From CAVPMN01 sp963706425 (GTDB taxonomy: Bacteria; Actinomycetota; Acidimicrobiia; Acidimicrobiales; Acidimicrobilacustridaceae), in NCBI GenBank assembly GCA_963706425.1, contig CAVPMN010000020.1:1984001-2048000 (forward strand): a stretch of DNA of 64,000 bases, given 5' to 3'. Shown piece after piece: positions 18,462 to 31,081 of this stretch. A program made the translations under genes and the position numbers. The notes under the pieces were generated by a model. It saw nothing but the letters and a program-made list of their open reading frames with translations. It was not told the DNA's origin and did no database searches. Every line of letters begins with the position of its first letter. The first letter of the stretch is position 1.

Positions 18462-19841
18462 GTGGACGGGGCGCTCGAGTTGTGGACAGCCTGCGCTGAG
18501 GTGCTGCGCGAACAGGTTTCCGAGGCGGTGTGGCTCACCACCTTCAACGCTGCCGAACCGCTGAAGCTCGACGACCACCAGCTGGTGGTGGCCGTGCCCA
18601 GCTCGGTGGTGAAAGAACGCATCGAGGGCCGTTACCTGGGCCTCGTCACCAGCGCGCTCACCGACGTGGGCGCACCCGACCTCGACCTCACCATCGAGAT
18701 CCGCACCGACGACAGCTCGCCCCTACAGCACGAGCTGGACTTTGACGTCCACATCCCTGTGGACAACCCCGTCGACCAGGCGGTGGGCGCACCCGTCCGT
18801 CCCGCCCGCGAACCCGAGTCGGTGAACCCCCGCTACACGTTCGAGGCGTTCGTGATCGGCACGTCCAACCGCTTCGCGCACGCAGCCGCACTCTCCGTGG
18901 CCGAAACCCCGGCCCGGTCCTACAACCCCTTGTTCATCTACGGCGACGCGGGGCTCGGCAAGACCCACCTGCTGCAAGCCGTCGCCCACTACGTCAACGA
19001 GAACTACCCGACCTTCGTGGTGCGCTACGTCACCACCGAGACCTTCCTCAACCAGTTCGTCGACGCCATCCGGGCCAACACCATGGCCGACTTCAAGAAG
19101 CGCTACCGCGAGGTCGACGTCCTGCTGCTCGACGACATCCAGTTCATCGAGAAGAGCGAGCAGCTCCAAGAGGAGCTCTTCCACACCTTCAACGCCCTCT
19201 ACCAGGCCAATCGCCAGATCGTGCTGTCGTCCGACCGGCCCCCCGACGCCATCGCCAAGCTCGAGGACCGCCTCCGCAGCCGCTTCAAGATGGGCCTCAC
19301 CACCGAGATCAACCCGCCCGAGCTCGAGACCCGCCTGGCCATCCTGCGCAAGAAGGCCGAACGCGAGCCGGTGCCCCCGCCCCCCGAGGTGCTCGAGTTC
19401 ATCGCCTCGCACATCACCAACAACATCCGCGAGCTCGAGGGGGCGCTCATCCGGGTGTGCGCCTACGCCAGCCTCACCAACGAGCAGCTCTCGGTCGACC
19501 TGGCCGAGAAGGTGCTGTCCGACATCATCGCCGACAGCGGCCCCAAGCCGATCACGCCCGATCTCATCATGCGCAAGACCTCGGAGATGTTCGGCTACTC
19601 CGAAGAGGAGATCCGCGGCAAGAGCCGGCGGCGGCCGCTCGTCATCGCCCGTCAGATCGGCATGTACGTGTTCCGCGAGATGACCGACATGAGCTATCCG
19701 GCCATCGCCCGCGAGTTCGGCGGCCGCGATCACACCACGGTCATCCACGCCGTCGAGAAGGTCGGCGGCCTCATGAAAGAGCGTCGCCAGGTCTACGACC
19801 AGGTCACCGCGCTCACCCAAGCCGTGCGCAGCGGATCATGA
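18462..19841 (+). CDS. dnaA: Chromosomal replication initiator protein DnaA
   Basis: AAA+ initiator that binds DnaA boxes and opens oriC. About 459 residues. Domain I: LELWTACAEVLREQVSEAVWL; short linker; domain III: NPRYTFEAFVIGTSNRFAHAA, Walker A GDAGLGKTHLLQA, Walker B VLLLDDIQFI, sensor LSSDRPP and the arginine finger in LRSRFKMG; domain IV: the signature GGRDHTTVIHAVEKV for box recognition. Start is uncertain: GTG 18462 has GGGAGG eleven bases upstream and gives the usual short lead into domain I; GTG 18426 or 18432 would place the start inside a DnaA box. Confidence 0.96.
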   Translation: MDGALELWTACAEVLREQVSEAVWLTTFNAAEPLKLDDHQLVVAVPSSVVKERIEGRYLGLVTSALTDVGAPDLDLTIEIRTDDSSPLQHELDFDVHIPVDNPVDQAVGAPVRPAREPESVNPRYTFEAFVIGTSNRFAHAAALSVAETPARSYNPLFIYGDAGLGKTHLLQAVAHYVNENYPTFVVRYVTTETFLNQFVDAIRANTMADFKKRYREVDVLLLDDIQFIEKSEQLQEELFHTFNALYQANRQIVLSSDRPPDAIAKLEDRLRSRFKMGLTTEINPPELETRLAILRKKAEREPVPPPPEVLEFIASHITNNIRELEGALIRVCAYASLTNEQLSVDLAEKVLSDIIADSGPKPITPDLIMRKTSEMFGYSEEEIRGKSRRRPLVIARQIGMYVFREMTDMSYPAIAREFGGRDHTTVIHAVEKVGGLMKERRQVYDQVTALTQAVRSGS

Positions 19842-19862
19842 TGGCAGCCCCGACCTCTCCCA

Positions 19863-19966
19863 GCTCACGCCGTGGACATCGCTGCTCACGCCGTGGACAA
19901 CCCGGCTCACGCCGTGGACAACACTGCGGACGACACTGTGGATCGTCGTTCGCGACCGGTGGACAG
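19863..19966. repeat. Phased array of five DnaA boxes in 21-bp repeats
   Basis: Boxes start at 19871 (CGTGGACAT), 19892 (CGTGGACAA), 19913 (CGTGGACAA), 19937 (TGTGGATCG) and 19958 (GGTGGACAG), all in one orientation, spaced 21, 21, 24 and 21 bp. The first three sit in a near-perfect 21-bp repeat beginning CTCACGCCGTGGACA. Confidence 0.85.
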
Positions 19967-20070
19967 GTGGCCACTCATCCCCCGACCACCTCGGGACCCG
20001 TGCGAACCTGTGCGTCACTGGGGATGGCACGCGAACAACAAAATGGCACCCCACCTGCCCGAACGGCCGG

Positions 20071-20110
20071 TCCTCCACAATCCACAGGCCCTACTACCAC
20101 TACTACCGAC
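20071..20110. promoter_or_regulatory. Putative unwinding element: DnaA boxes plus DnaA-trios
   Basis: Two adjacent forward box-like 9-mers, TCCTCCACA (20071-20079) and CAATCCACA (20078-20086), four GC bases, then CTACTACCACTACTACC (20091-20107). The opposite strand read 3' to 5' is GAT-GAT-GGT-GAT-GAT, matching the DnaA-trio pattern at four of five positions. Same order (box, GC, trios, AT-rich) as the B. subtilis basal unwinding system. Confidence 0.7.
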
Positions 20111-20145
20111 TATCAGTATTCAGAGATAGAGAAAGCGAGCAGACG

Positions 20146-21258
20146 GTGAAGTTCCGTTGCGAGCGCGACAAGCTCCTCGAAGCCCTCGGTGCCGCCCAAC
20201 GAGCGGTCACCAGTCGGGGTGGGAGCCTGCCCGTCCTCTCCGGGGTGCGTCTCGAGCTCGAGGGCAATCGCCTGCGCCTGACGGGCAGCGACCTCGATCT
20301 GACGATCTCGGTCACCATCGAGGTGGCCGCGGGCGACGACGGTGTCGGTGTGCTGCCGGCCAAGCTCGTCACCGACATCGTGCGGGCCCTCGGTGCCGGC
20401 GCGGTCGAGGTCGAGGTGTCCGACGAGGAGGCCCGCATCGTGTCGGGCCGCTCCCAGTTCGCCGTGCGCACCATCCCCGCGCACGAGTTCCCCCAGTTGC
20501 CCGAGCCGGCCGAGCAGTCCGTCGAGCTCGACGCCCAGACGTTCGCCGACGCGCTGCGCCAGGTGGTGGCGGCCGCCAGCGTCGACGAGTCCCGTCCCAT
20601 CCTCACCGGCGTGCTGATGGCCGCCGAGGGCGAGGGCCTGCGCCTGGTGGCCACCGACTCCTACCGGTTGGCCGTGCGCGACCTGCCCGGCACGTCGGTG
20701 CTCGACGCAGAGCAGAGCGTGCTCGTGCCGTCGCACGCGCTCAAGGAGCTCACCCGCCTGCTCGGCGACTGCGAGACCGTCACGCTGCGCCTCGGTGAGC
20801 GCGACGCGTCGTTCGAGTTCGATGACGTCGGCGGTCTCGGCTCGGTGCGGCTCATGAGCCGCCTCATCGAAGGCGAGTTCCCGAACTATCGCGGCCTCAT
20901 CCCTTCGACCCAGCCCAACCGGCTCACGGTGGGCCGCGAAGCGCTGCTCGAAGCGCTGCGCCGGGTGCGTCTGCTGGCGCGAGAGGCCACGCCGGTGCGC
21001 CTGGTGATGAACGGCGACAACCTCGAGCTGCTGGCCGTCACCCAGGACGTGGGTCAGGCCCATGAAGAGCTCGACGCCAAGTACGAGGGTGCCGAGCTCA
21101 CGGTGGCGTTCAACCCCGAGTACCTCATCGCCGGCATCGAGGTCACCCCCGGCGACGAGATCACGCTCGAGACCATCGACGCCCTCAAACCGGCGCTCGT
21201 GCGCACCATCGAGGGCAACGAGTTCCTCTATCTGCTGATGCCCGTCCGGGTCAGCTGA
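20146..21258 (+). CDS. dnaN: DNA polymerase III beta sliding clamp
   Basis: Ring-shaped processivity clamp, 370 residues, three-domain fold. Seen: KFRCERDKLLEALGAAQRAV, LRLTGSDLDLTIS, FPQLPEP, RPILTGVLMAAEGEGLRLVATDSYRLAVR, LIEGEFPNYRGLIP and the C-terminal FLYLLMPVRVS (hydrophobic cleft that binds clamp-interacting peptides). GTG at 20146. Normal length. First gene of dnaN-recF. Confidence 0.97.
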   Translation: MKFRCERDKLLEALGAAQRAVTSRGGSLPVLSGVRLELEGNRLRLTGSDLDLTISVTIEVAAGDDGVGVLPAKLVTDIVRALGAGAVEVEVSDEEARIVSGRSQFAVRTIPAHEFPQLPEPAEQSVELDAQTFADALRQVVAAASVDESRPILTGVLMAAEGEGLRLVATDSYRLAVRDLPGTSVLDAEQSVLVPSHALKELTRLLGDCETVTLRLGERDASFEFDDVGGLGSVRLMSRLIEGEFPNYRGLIPSTQPNRLTVGREALLEALRRVRLLAREATPVRLVMNGDNLELLAVTQDVGQAHEELDAKYEGAELTVAFNPEYLIAGIEVTPGDEITLETIDALKPALVRTIEGNEFLYLLMPVRVS

Positions 21259-21292
21259 CCCGCGCCTGCGGGCCCCGGGGCACCGAGCAACC

Positions 21293-22423
21293 GTGGAGCT
21301 GCGCCGGCTCTGGCTCACCGACTTCCGCAACTACACCGAGGCCGACGTGTCGTTCGCGCCTGGGGTTACGGCGTTGCTCGGTGCCAACGGGCAGGGCAAG
21401 ACCAACATCATCGAGGCCATCGCCTACCTGGCCACGCTGAGCTCCATGCGAGGTGCGCCCACCGACGCGTTGGTGCGGCGCGGCGCGACGAGCGCGGTGG
21501 TGCGCGCCGAAGGCCGCCGCGACGAACGCGATCTGCTCATCGAAGCCGAGATCGTGCCGGGCGGTCGCAGCCGGGTGCAGGTGAACCGTCAGCGCCTGGC
21601 CCGCACCCGCGACCTTCTCGGCGCCTTGCGGGTCACGGTGTTCGCGCCCGACGACCTGGTGTTGGTCAAGGGCGGGCCCGCCGATCGGCGTCGCTATCTC
21701 GACGATGCTCTCGTCGCGGTCAATCCTCGCCACGATGCGTTGCGCAGCGATCTCGATCGCATCCTGCGTCAGCGAAACGCGCTGCTGAAGCAGAGCGGTG
21801 GGCGACTGACACCCGAGATCGAGACGACGCTCGACGTGTGGGACGCCAAGCTGGCCGAGACCGGCGAGGCGCTGGTGGCCGCTCGTCTCGCTCTGCTCGA
21901 TCGGCTCACACCCGTGCTGGCCGAGGCCTACGCGCAGGTGGCCGACCACCGCGTCCCCTCGGCTGCCCCCGCCACCGATCGGGGGTCCGAGCCAGTGTCG
22001 AGCCACGACGTGGTGTCGACCGACTACCAGGCGCCATGGCGTGAGCAGGGCCTGGCTGCGGCGTTGGCGGCCTCTCGTCGCGACGATCTGCGACGGGGCG
22101 TGAGCCTCGTCGGTCCGCATCGTGACGAGCTCGCGCTGCTGCTCGACGGCCTGCCCAGTCGCACCCACGTGTCGCAGGGCGAGCAACGCTCGTTGGCCCT
22201 GGCGCTGCGTCTGGCCGCGCATCGGGTGGTCACCGAGGCGGTGGGCACGCCCCCGGTGCTGCTGCTCGACGACGTCTTCTCCGAGCTCGACGACGATCGC
22301 GCCGATGCCCTGTTGGCCCATCTGCCGCCCGGCCAGACCGTGCTCACCAGCGCGTCGGGCCTGCCGCCGAGGGCGGCCCCCGACCTGGTGGTGCACATCG
22401 ACCAGGGCCGCATCCGGCCCTGA
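21293..22423 (+). CDS. recF: DNA replication and repair protein RecF
   Basis: SMC-like ATPase that helps load RecA at gaps. 376 residues. Walker A GANGQGKTNIIEAIAYL (about 31-47), the ABC-type signature HVSQGEQRSLALALRLA, and Walker B PPVLLLDDVFSELDDDR are in order; N-terminal LRRLWLTDFRNYTEADVSF is typical. GTG start at 21293, 34 bases after dnaN. Confidence 0.95.
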   Translation: MELRRLWLTDFRNYTEADVSFAPGVTALLGANGQGKTNIIEAIAYLATLSSMRGAPTDALVRRGATSAVVRAEGRRDERDLLIEAEIVPGGRSRVQVNRQRLARTRDLLGALRVTVFAPDDLVLVKGGPADRRRYLDDALVAVNPRHDALRSDLDRILRQRNALLKQSGGRLTPEIETTLDVWDAKLAETGEALVAARLALLDRLTPVLAEAYAQVADHRVPSAAPATDRGSEPVSSHDVVSTDYQAPWREQGLAAALAASRRDDLRRGVSLVGPHRDELALLLDGLPSRTHVSQGEQRSLALALRLAAHRVVTEAVGTPPVLLLDDVFSELDDDRADALLAHLPPGQTVLTSASGLPPRAAPDLVVHIDQGRIRP

Positions 22424-22468
22424 GCGCCACCATCGGGCCGGTCGCGGCGGGTGTGGGAACCTGCGACG

Positions 22469-22810
22469 ATGGGCCCCATGCCGTGGGAGTCGCTGCCGAG
22501 CAAGCCCTCCGACGAGCCCGTGCCCCTCGAGGGCAGCCTCGACCGGGTGGTGCGTCGCCTCGGGGGCCCGTCGGCGGCCGCGGTGGGCGGTCTGTTCGAG
22601 CGTTGGAGCGACATCGTCGGTGACCAGATCGCGGCCCACGCCACCCCCTCGTCGGTGCGCGACGGGGTGCTGGTTCTCACCGTCGAGGACCCGGCCTGGG
22701 CCACGCAGTTGCGCTTCCTCGAGCGCGACATCGTGGGCCGAGTGGAGGCCGCTCTGGACGGGGTCGAGGTGACGGCCGTCGAGGTGCGCGTGAGGCGGCC
22801 GAAAACCTGA
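22469..22810 (+). CDS. DUF721 (DciA-like) protein
   Basis: 113-residue protein between recF and gyrB, as Rv0004 in M. tuberculosis. Core pattern LDRVVRRLGGPSAAAVGGLFERWSDIVGDQIAAH, then GVLVLTVEDPAWATQLRFLE. DciA proteins of this family load or assist the replicative helicase in bacteria without DnaC/DnaI (family knowledge). Starts at ATG 22469 or ATG 22478; neither has a strong ribosome binding site. A weak hairpin (ACCTG...CAGGT) follows the stop. Confidence 0.85.
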   Translation: MGPMPWESLPSKPSDEPVPLEGSLDRVVRRLGGPSAAAVGGLFERWSDIVGDQIAAHATPSSVRDGVLVLTVEDPAWATQLRFLERDIVGRVEAALDGVEVTAVEVRVRRPKT

Positions 22811-23002
22811 AAAAACGCAGGTCAGAGGCCCTGAGCCTGGTCATTTCCGTCACCCCTGGCTGATACACTGACGCAATCGCGTTCGCCTGCTCCGCCACCC
22901 CCTGCGGGACGAGTGCCAGCAGCGATCTGCCTCATCCTCTGCATCGATCTGACCCACCGTCCCCGACCGCCGGGGACCTGCTTCTCGAAAGGCCCTTCCT
23001 GC

Positions 23003-24934
<1,932 letters not shown>

Positions 24935-24970
24935 GCCGGCCGCTCCGACGGCCAAAGGGGTTTCCGTTTC

Positions 24971-27430
<2,460 letters not shown>

Positions 27431-27512
27431 CGGCCACCCCCCGGTTCCACCCCGGCCCCGGCCGCTCCTCCCCCTTTCGACGCTCCAACCCCCGATCCCG
27501 GGAGGTCGTCTG

Positions 27513-27848
27513 GTGGATGTGCGACGTGATGACGGACAGGCGGCGCCCCTGCTGGCGCTGGTGCTGGTGATGGCGCTCGTCGGTGCGCTGCTGGTGATGC
27601 GGTCGGGTGGCGCGGTGATCGACCGGGCGCGGGCGCGCAGCGCGGCCGATGCCGCCGCCCTCGCTGGTGTGGTCGACGGTCGCGACGGCGCCCAGCGGTT
27701 GGCGCTCGACAACGACGGTGTGCTCGAGCAGTTCGTGGCCGCAGCCGGCGAGGTCGAGGTCACCGTGCGGGTCGGCGAGGCTCGCGCCACCGCCCGCGCC
27801 CGAGCGACCCACGGGCCCCAGGGATGTGGCCCGCAATGGTGCCCGTAG
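27513..27848 (+). CDS. TadE/TadG-like (pseudopilin-type) small membrane protein
   Basis: 111 residues. The N-terminus RRDDGQAAPLLALVLVMALVGALLVM is a class III/Tad pilin-like hydrophobic segment preceded by DDGQ, followed by ARARSAADAAALAGV, the pattern of TadE/TadG-type and Rv3654c-like secretion-neighbourhood proteins. Two cysteines close the C-terminus (GCGPQWCP). GTG start at 27513 after a GGGAGG-type site. No other tad genes are in the window, so its partners must lie elsewhere. Placement just after gyrA is not the usual one for this family. Confidence 0.7.
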   Translation: MDVRRDDGQAAPLLALVLVMALVGALLVMRSGGAVIDRARARSAADAAALAGVVDGRDGAQRLALDNDGVLEQFVAAAGEVEVTVRVGEARATARARATHGPQGCGPQWCP

Positions 27849-27857
27849 ACTCGACCC

Positions 27858-28493
27858 ATGGCGCTCGAACAGGCGGGCCCCCGGCAGTCCGACGCGCCGC
27901 TGCCTGGCGGCGAGTCACCCTCGTCGCGTCCGCCCGGGGCCGACCTGGTCGCCGTCAACGAGGTGCCCTCGCCGATCGCCCCCACCCCCGATCGCGATCG
28001 GGTTGCCAAGGGGTCGACCCGTCGAGGCCAGCAGCTCATCCGGGCCCGCCAGGTCGAGCGGCTGGTGCGCCGGGTGCGGCTGTGGTCGGTGCTGCGGGTG
28101 GCGTTGGTGTTCTACCTCTGCCTGTGGCTCATCCTCACCGTGGCCGGCGCCATCCTCTGGCGGGTGGCGGTGTCGGCGGGCGCCATCGGCAGCGTCGAGA
28201 GCTTCCTCGCCGATCTGTTGGTCGACGAGTCCGACAGCTTCGTCATCGACGGTGGCACCATCCTGCAGGCGTCGGCCCTCGGCGGGCTGATCCTGGTGGT
28301 GGCCGGCACCGCCGTCACGGTGTTGCTCGCGCTGCTGTTCAACCTCATCAGCGAGCTCACCGGCGGCATCCGGGTGGCGGTGGTCGAGTTGGAGACCGCC
28401 GAGTTGGTCGTCCCGGAGGGCCCGGCCGATCCGATCGATGTCGCCGATCACGAGGCCTCCGTGGGCTCGCCCGACGACGATCGCGTCCGCTAG
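27858..28493 (+). CDS. DUF3566 family transmembrane protein
   Basis: 211 residues. Disordered N-terminus of about 60 residues, then RRVRLWSVLRVALVFYLCLW with the first membrane segment (about 76-98), a loop with ESFLADLLVDE, a second membrane segment (about 138-160) ending FNLISELTGGIRVAVVE, and an acidic tail. This layout is DUF3566, found right after gyrA throughout actinobacteria (Rv0007), and linked to cell-wall or division functions only by context. ATG at 27858. Confidence 0.9.
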   Translation: MALEQAGPRQSDAPLPGGESPSSRPPGADLVAVNEVPSPIAPTPDRDRVAKGSTRRGQQLIRARQVERLVRRVRLWSVLRVALVFYLCLWLILTVAGAILWRVAVSAGAIGSVESFLADLLVDESDSFVIDGGTILQASALGGLILVVAGTAVTVLLALLFNLISELTGGIRVAVVELETAELVVPEGPADPIDVADHEASVGSPDDDRVR

Positions 28494-28542
28494 CGTTCTC
28501 AGTTCCTCCGGTGCGGCCGCGACGCGTGTCAGCACCCGGTAC

Positions 28543-28619
28543 GGGGCTATAGCTCAGTCGGTTAGAGCGCATCCCTGATAAGGATGAGGTCGCAAGTTCG
28601 ATTCTTGCTAGCCCCACCA
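28543..28619 (+). tRNA. tRNA-Ile (GAT anticodon)
   Basis: 77 bases including encoded CCA. Acceptor stem GGGGCTA pairs with TAGCCCC; anticodon stem CATCC/GGATG holds the loop CTGATAA with anticodon GAT at 28577-28579; T-arm GCAAG TTCGATT CTTGC. Discriminator A then CCA. Position after gyrA matches ileT in mycobacteria; the tRNA-Ala that usually follows is not seen. Confidence 0.97.
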
Positions 28620-28631
28620 GAACCCCGTGGA

Positions 28632-28690
28632 ACGAGACGTGCCAACCCCTCGGACGAGACGTGCCAAACCCCTCGGGACGAGACTAAAGG
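28632..28690. repeat. 22-24 bp tandem repeat next to the tRNA-Ile 3' end
   Basis: ACGAGACGTGCCAACCCCTC at 28632, again with one extra A and G at 28654, and a truncated third unit ACGAGACT at 28678. Begins 13 bp after the tRNA CCA. Confidence 0.8.
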
Positions 28691-28698
28691 CCCCCGCC

Positions 28699-28836
28699 AT
28701 GAGCATGCTCCGCAAAGCGCTGATCGCCATCGGACTGGCCGGCCTGGTGGCCACCATCCTGCGTCTGCGGGGCACCGGCGGCACCCCTCCCCAGGACGGG
28801 GGCTGGCGAGAGCTGTCCGGCCCCGAGCTGAGCTGA
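28699..28836 (+). CDS. Small single-span membrane protein, 45 residues
   Basis: MSMLRKALIAIGLAGLVATI gives a positive N-terminus and one hydrophobic segment, followed by LRLRGTGG and a short polar tail GWRELSGPELS. ATG at 28699. No family is recognised. Reading frame, composition and spacing to the next gene (11 bases) support it as real, possibly co-transcribed with the dehydrogenase-like gene. Confidence 0.6.
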   Translation: MSMLRKALIAIGLAGLVATILRLRGTGGTPPQDGGWRELSGPELS

Positions 28837-28847
28837 ACCGGCTGCCC

Positions 28848-29857
28848 ATGCGAGTGGCGATCCTCGGTGTCGGCGCGGTCGGTGCCCGCTTGGCCCGACA
28901 ACTGCTGTCGACCCAGTCCGTGGCGGGCGTGGTGATCCGCGACGCCCACGAAGGGCGTCTGGCCGCCGTGGCCCGATCGCTCGGCGACGGGGCCACCACC
29001 GACGAGGGCGCGTACACCGATCCGGTCGATGCCGACGTGGTGGTGCTGGCCGGCGAGGCCGGCACCCATGCCGACCAGGCCCGCACGTTCGTGGCCGCCA
29101 ACCAGCACGTGGTGTCGGTGGGCGACGACCTCGCCGACGTGCAGGCTCTGCTCGATCTCGACAGCGAGGCCCGCGAGCGCAAGGTGTCGGTGGTGGCCGG
29201 CGCCGGCTTCGCGCCGGGGCTCACCTGTGTGCTGGCCGCTCACGCGGCTCGGCGGTTCGATCACGTCGACGAGATCCACGTGGCCAAGGTGGGCACGGGC
29301 GGTCCGGCGTGTGCCCGCCAGCACCATCGGGCGCTCGGGCGCATGGCGCTCGACTGGCGCGAAGGCGGCTGGGTGCAACGGCCGCCCATGTCGGGGCGCG
29401 AGCTGTGCTGGTTCCCCGACCCCATCGGCGCGGAGGACTGCTATCGCGCCGCCCTGCCCGATGCCGCCCTGCTGGTGCCCGCCTTCCCTGGCGTGCAGCG
29501 GGTCACCTCGCGTGTGGCCGCCACCCGGCGCGACCGGCTCACGGCCCGGCTGCCCATGTTGTGGCCCACTCATCCCGAAGGCGGGCCCGGCGCGGTGCGC
29601 GTCGAGGTGCGCGGCCGGCGTGGGGTGGCCCACGACGTCACCGTGTTCGGCGTGATGGACCGCCCGGCCGTCGCCGCCGGCGCGGTCGGCGCGGTGGCCG
29701 CCGTCTTCGCCGCCGAGGGACGGCTGCGACGGCCGGGCGCGGCCGGCCTGGCCGAGTTGGCCGAGTCGGTGCCGTTCCTCACCGAGTTGTCCCGCCGCGG
29801 GGTGCGCGCCGCGATTTTCAGGGAGACGCGCTGGCCCCTCCGGCGGGCGCCGCGTAG
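28848..29857 (+). CDS. Saccharopine-dehydrogenase-like NAD(P)-binding protein (3' end frameshifted)
   Basis: About 335 residues. N-terminal Rossmann motif MRVAILGVGAVGARLARQL, then DADVVVLAGEAGTHADQA, HVVSVGDDLADVQAL and VVAGAGFAPGLTCVLAAHAA, the pattern of saccharopine dehydrogenase-related reductases. Substrate unknown. The frame as read runs to 29996 into sequence of different base composition; a single missing base near 29820 would end it at TAG 29855-29857 with GDALAPPAGAA, which is the more likely natural end. The 199 bp that follow are AT-richer than the genes and hold the promoter of the sigma factor. Confidence 0.7.
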
Positions 29858-30056
29858 CTCGTTACAGCCCGCGCGTAGGTCATACGCCCCATGTTTGGCC
29901 ACGCACCGCGACATCTGCGTTCGTGCAGGTCACACAGGGCGAGGGGCGGCAAATTACATCGGTGTCATGCACCAGCTTCGTGAGGGGTTCTCCTAAAGTC
30001 CCGCCCGCTCCTGGACGAAAACTCGCTGGGCGTTGTGGACTGGGAGGGCACCGAAA

Positions 30057-30923
30057 ATGCGCAACACCGAAGCCGAGTCACAAGAGCTGACGAAGCTCAT
30101 CGAGGACAACCTGCCACTGGTGAAACACATCGTGTTCCAGGTGGCGGTCCATTTCCCCCGGCACGTCGATCGAGACGATCTGGCGAGGGCCGGGGCACTC
30201 GGGCTGGTCGAGGCCGCCCGCCGCTACGACGAGTCGCGAGGGGTGCCGTTCGACCGCTTCGCCGCTCAGCGAATTCGAGGCGCCATCCTCGACGCCGTGC
30301 GGGCCGCCGACTGGGCGCCGCGTTCGGTGCGCACGTTGGCCCGCAAGCTCGAGTCGGTCGAGCAGCGTCTGGCCACCGAGCTCGGGCGGGTGCCGGGCCT
30401 CCAGGAGATGGCCGACGCGCTGGGCATGAGCATCGAGGAGCTGCGCCGTCTGCAGGACCGCATGTTCCGCTCGGTGGTGCTGGCCCTCGAGCACGAGGTC
30501 ACCGACGACACCGACGAGGACCTCACGCTGGTCGACGTCCTGCGTGACCGGGGCCAGGTCGAGCCCCTCGAAGAGCTCGAGAGCCGTGAGCTGCACGCCT
30601 ACCTGCGTGACGCGGTGAACCTGCTGCCGGAGCGCCAGCGCCTGGTGGTGGTGGGCTACTTCCTCGAAGGCCGCACCTCTCAGGAGCTGGCCCGTTTCCT
30701 CGGGGTCACCGAGTCGCGGGTGTCCCAGCTGCGCTCCGAAGCGCTCGCCATGCTGAAGGAAGGCATCGAGGCCCAGTACGCCGGCCCGGTCGCGCCGGCC
30801 GAGCAGGCCAGCGGGCGGGTCGCCCGCCGCAAGGCCAGCTACGCCGCGGCCATCGCCGATGCCAGCGCCTGGCGCAACCGCCTCGACGGCGCCCCCGTCC
30901 CCGCGGCCCCCGCCGCGGTCTGA
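30057..30923 (+). CDS. FliA/WhiG-family RNA polymerase sigma factor
   Basis: 288 residues, group 3 sigma factor. Region 2: NLPLVKHIVFQVAVHFPRHV, RDDLARAGALGLVEAARRYD, FDRFAAQRIRGAILDAVRAAD; region 3: LARKLESVEQRLATELGR; region 4: LPERQRLVVVGYFLEGRTSQELARFLGVTESRVSQLRSEAL. ATG at 30057 has GGGAGGG nine bases upstream. The C-terminal about 55 residues are an Ala-rich extension. No RsiG- or FlgM-like gene and no flagellar genes are adjacent. Promoter-like sequences of this sigma class occur before the VanY and CAP genes of this window. Confidence 0.9.
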   Translation: MRNTEAESQELTKLIEDNLPLVKHIVFQVAVHFPRHVDRDDLARAGALGLVEAARRYDESRGVPFDRFAAQRIRGAILDAVRAADWAPRSVRTLARKLESVEQRLATELGRVPGLQEMADALGMSIEELRRLQDRMFRSVVLALEHEVTDDTDEDLTLVDVLRDRGQVEPLEELESRELHAYLRDAVNLLPERQRLVVVGYFLEGRTSQELARFLGVTESRVSQLRSEALAMLKEGIEAQYAGPVAPAEQASGRVARRKASYAAAIADASAWRNRLDGAPVPAAPAAV

Positions 30924-30937
30924 ACCCCGGTTCGTTT

Positions 30938-30979
30938 CCCCGTCCCGCTCTGCGCGGCTCAGCCCCGTCCCGCTCTGCG
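30938..30979. repeat. 17-bp direct repeat at 25-bp period
   Basis: CCCCGTCCCGCTCTGCG at 30938-30954 and 30963-30979, 15 bp past the sigma gene stop and running into palindrome copy 2. Confidence 0.85.
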
Positions 30980-31028
30980 AAATCGGTGCGTGAAACCACC
31001 CATACGGGTGTTTCACGCACCGATTTCG
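30978..31028. repeat. Dispersed palindromic element, copy 2
   Basis: CGAAATCGGTGCGTGAAAC(C)ACC paired with GG(G)TGTTTCACGCACCGATTTCG, one bulged base. Downstream of the sigma factor gene and followed by GGGGTTTTGGGG. Same family as 614 and 40531. Confidence 0.85.
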
Positions 31029-31081
31029 GGGTTTTGGGGGGAGGGTTGCCTCCCCTTGGCGGTGATGTAATCATGTAACTC

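Larger units (their letters stand above)
19842..20145. other. oriC: Replication origin oriC (dnaA-dnaN intergenic)
   Basis: 304 bp without a gene. Contains three 21-bp direct repeats each with a DnaA box, two further boxes keeping similar spacing, then about 100 bp without clear boxes, then two box-like sequences next to a DnaA-trio-like run and an A/T-richer stretch just upstream of dnaN. This is the usual actinobacterial origin position, and the strands of flanking operons diverge around it. Confidence 0.92.

Noticed and set aside
19863..19925. CRISPR-like repeat array
   Set aside because: 21-bp repeats are contiguous without spacers, no cas genes, and each holds a DnaA box.
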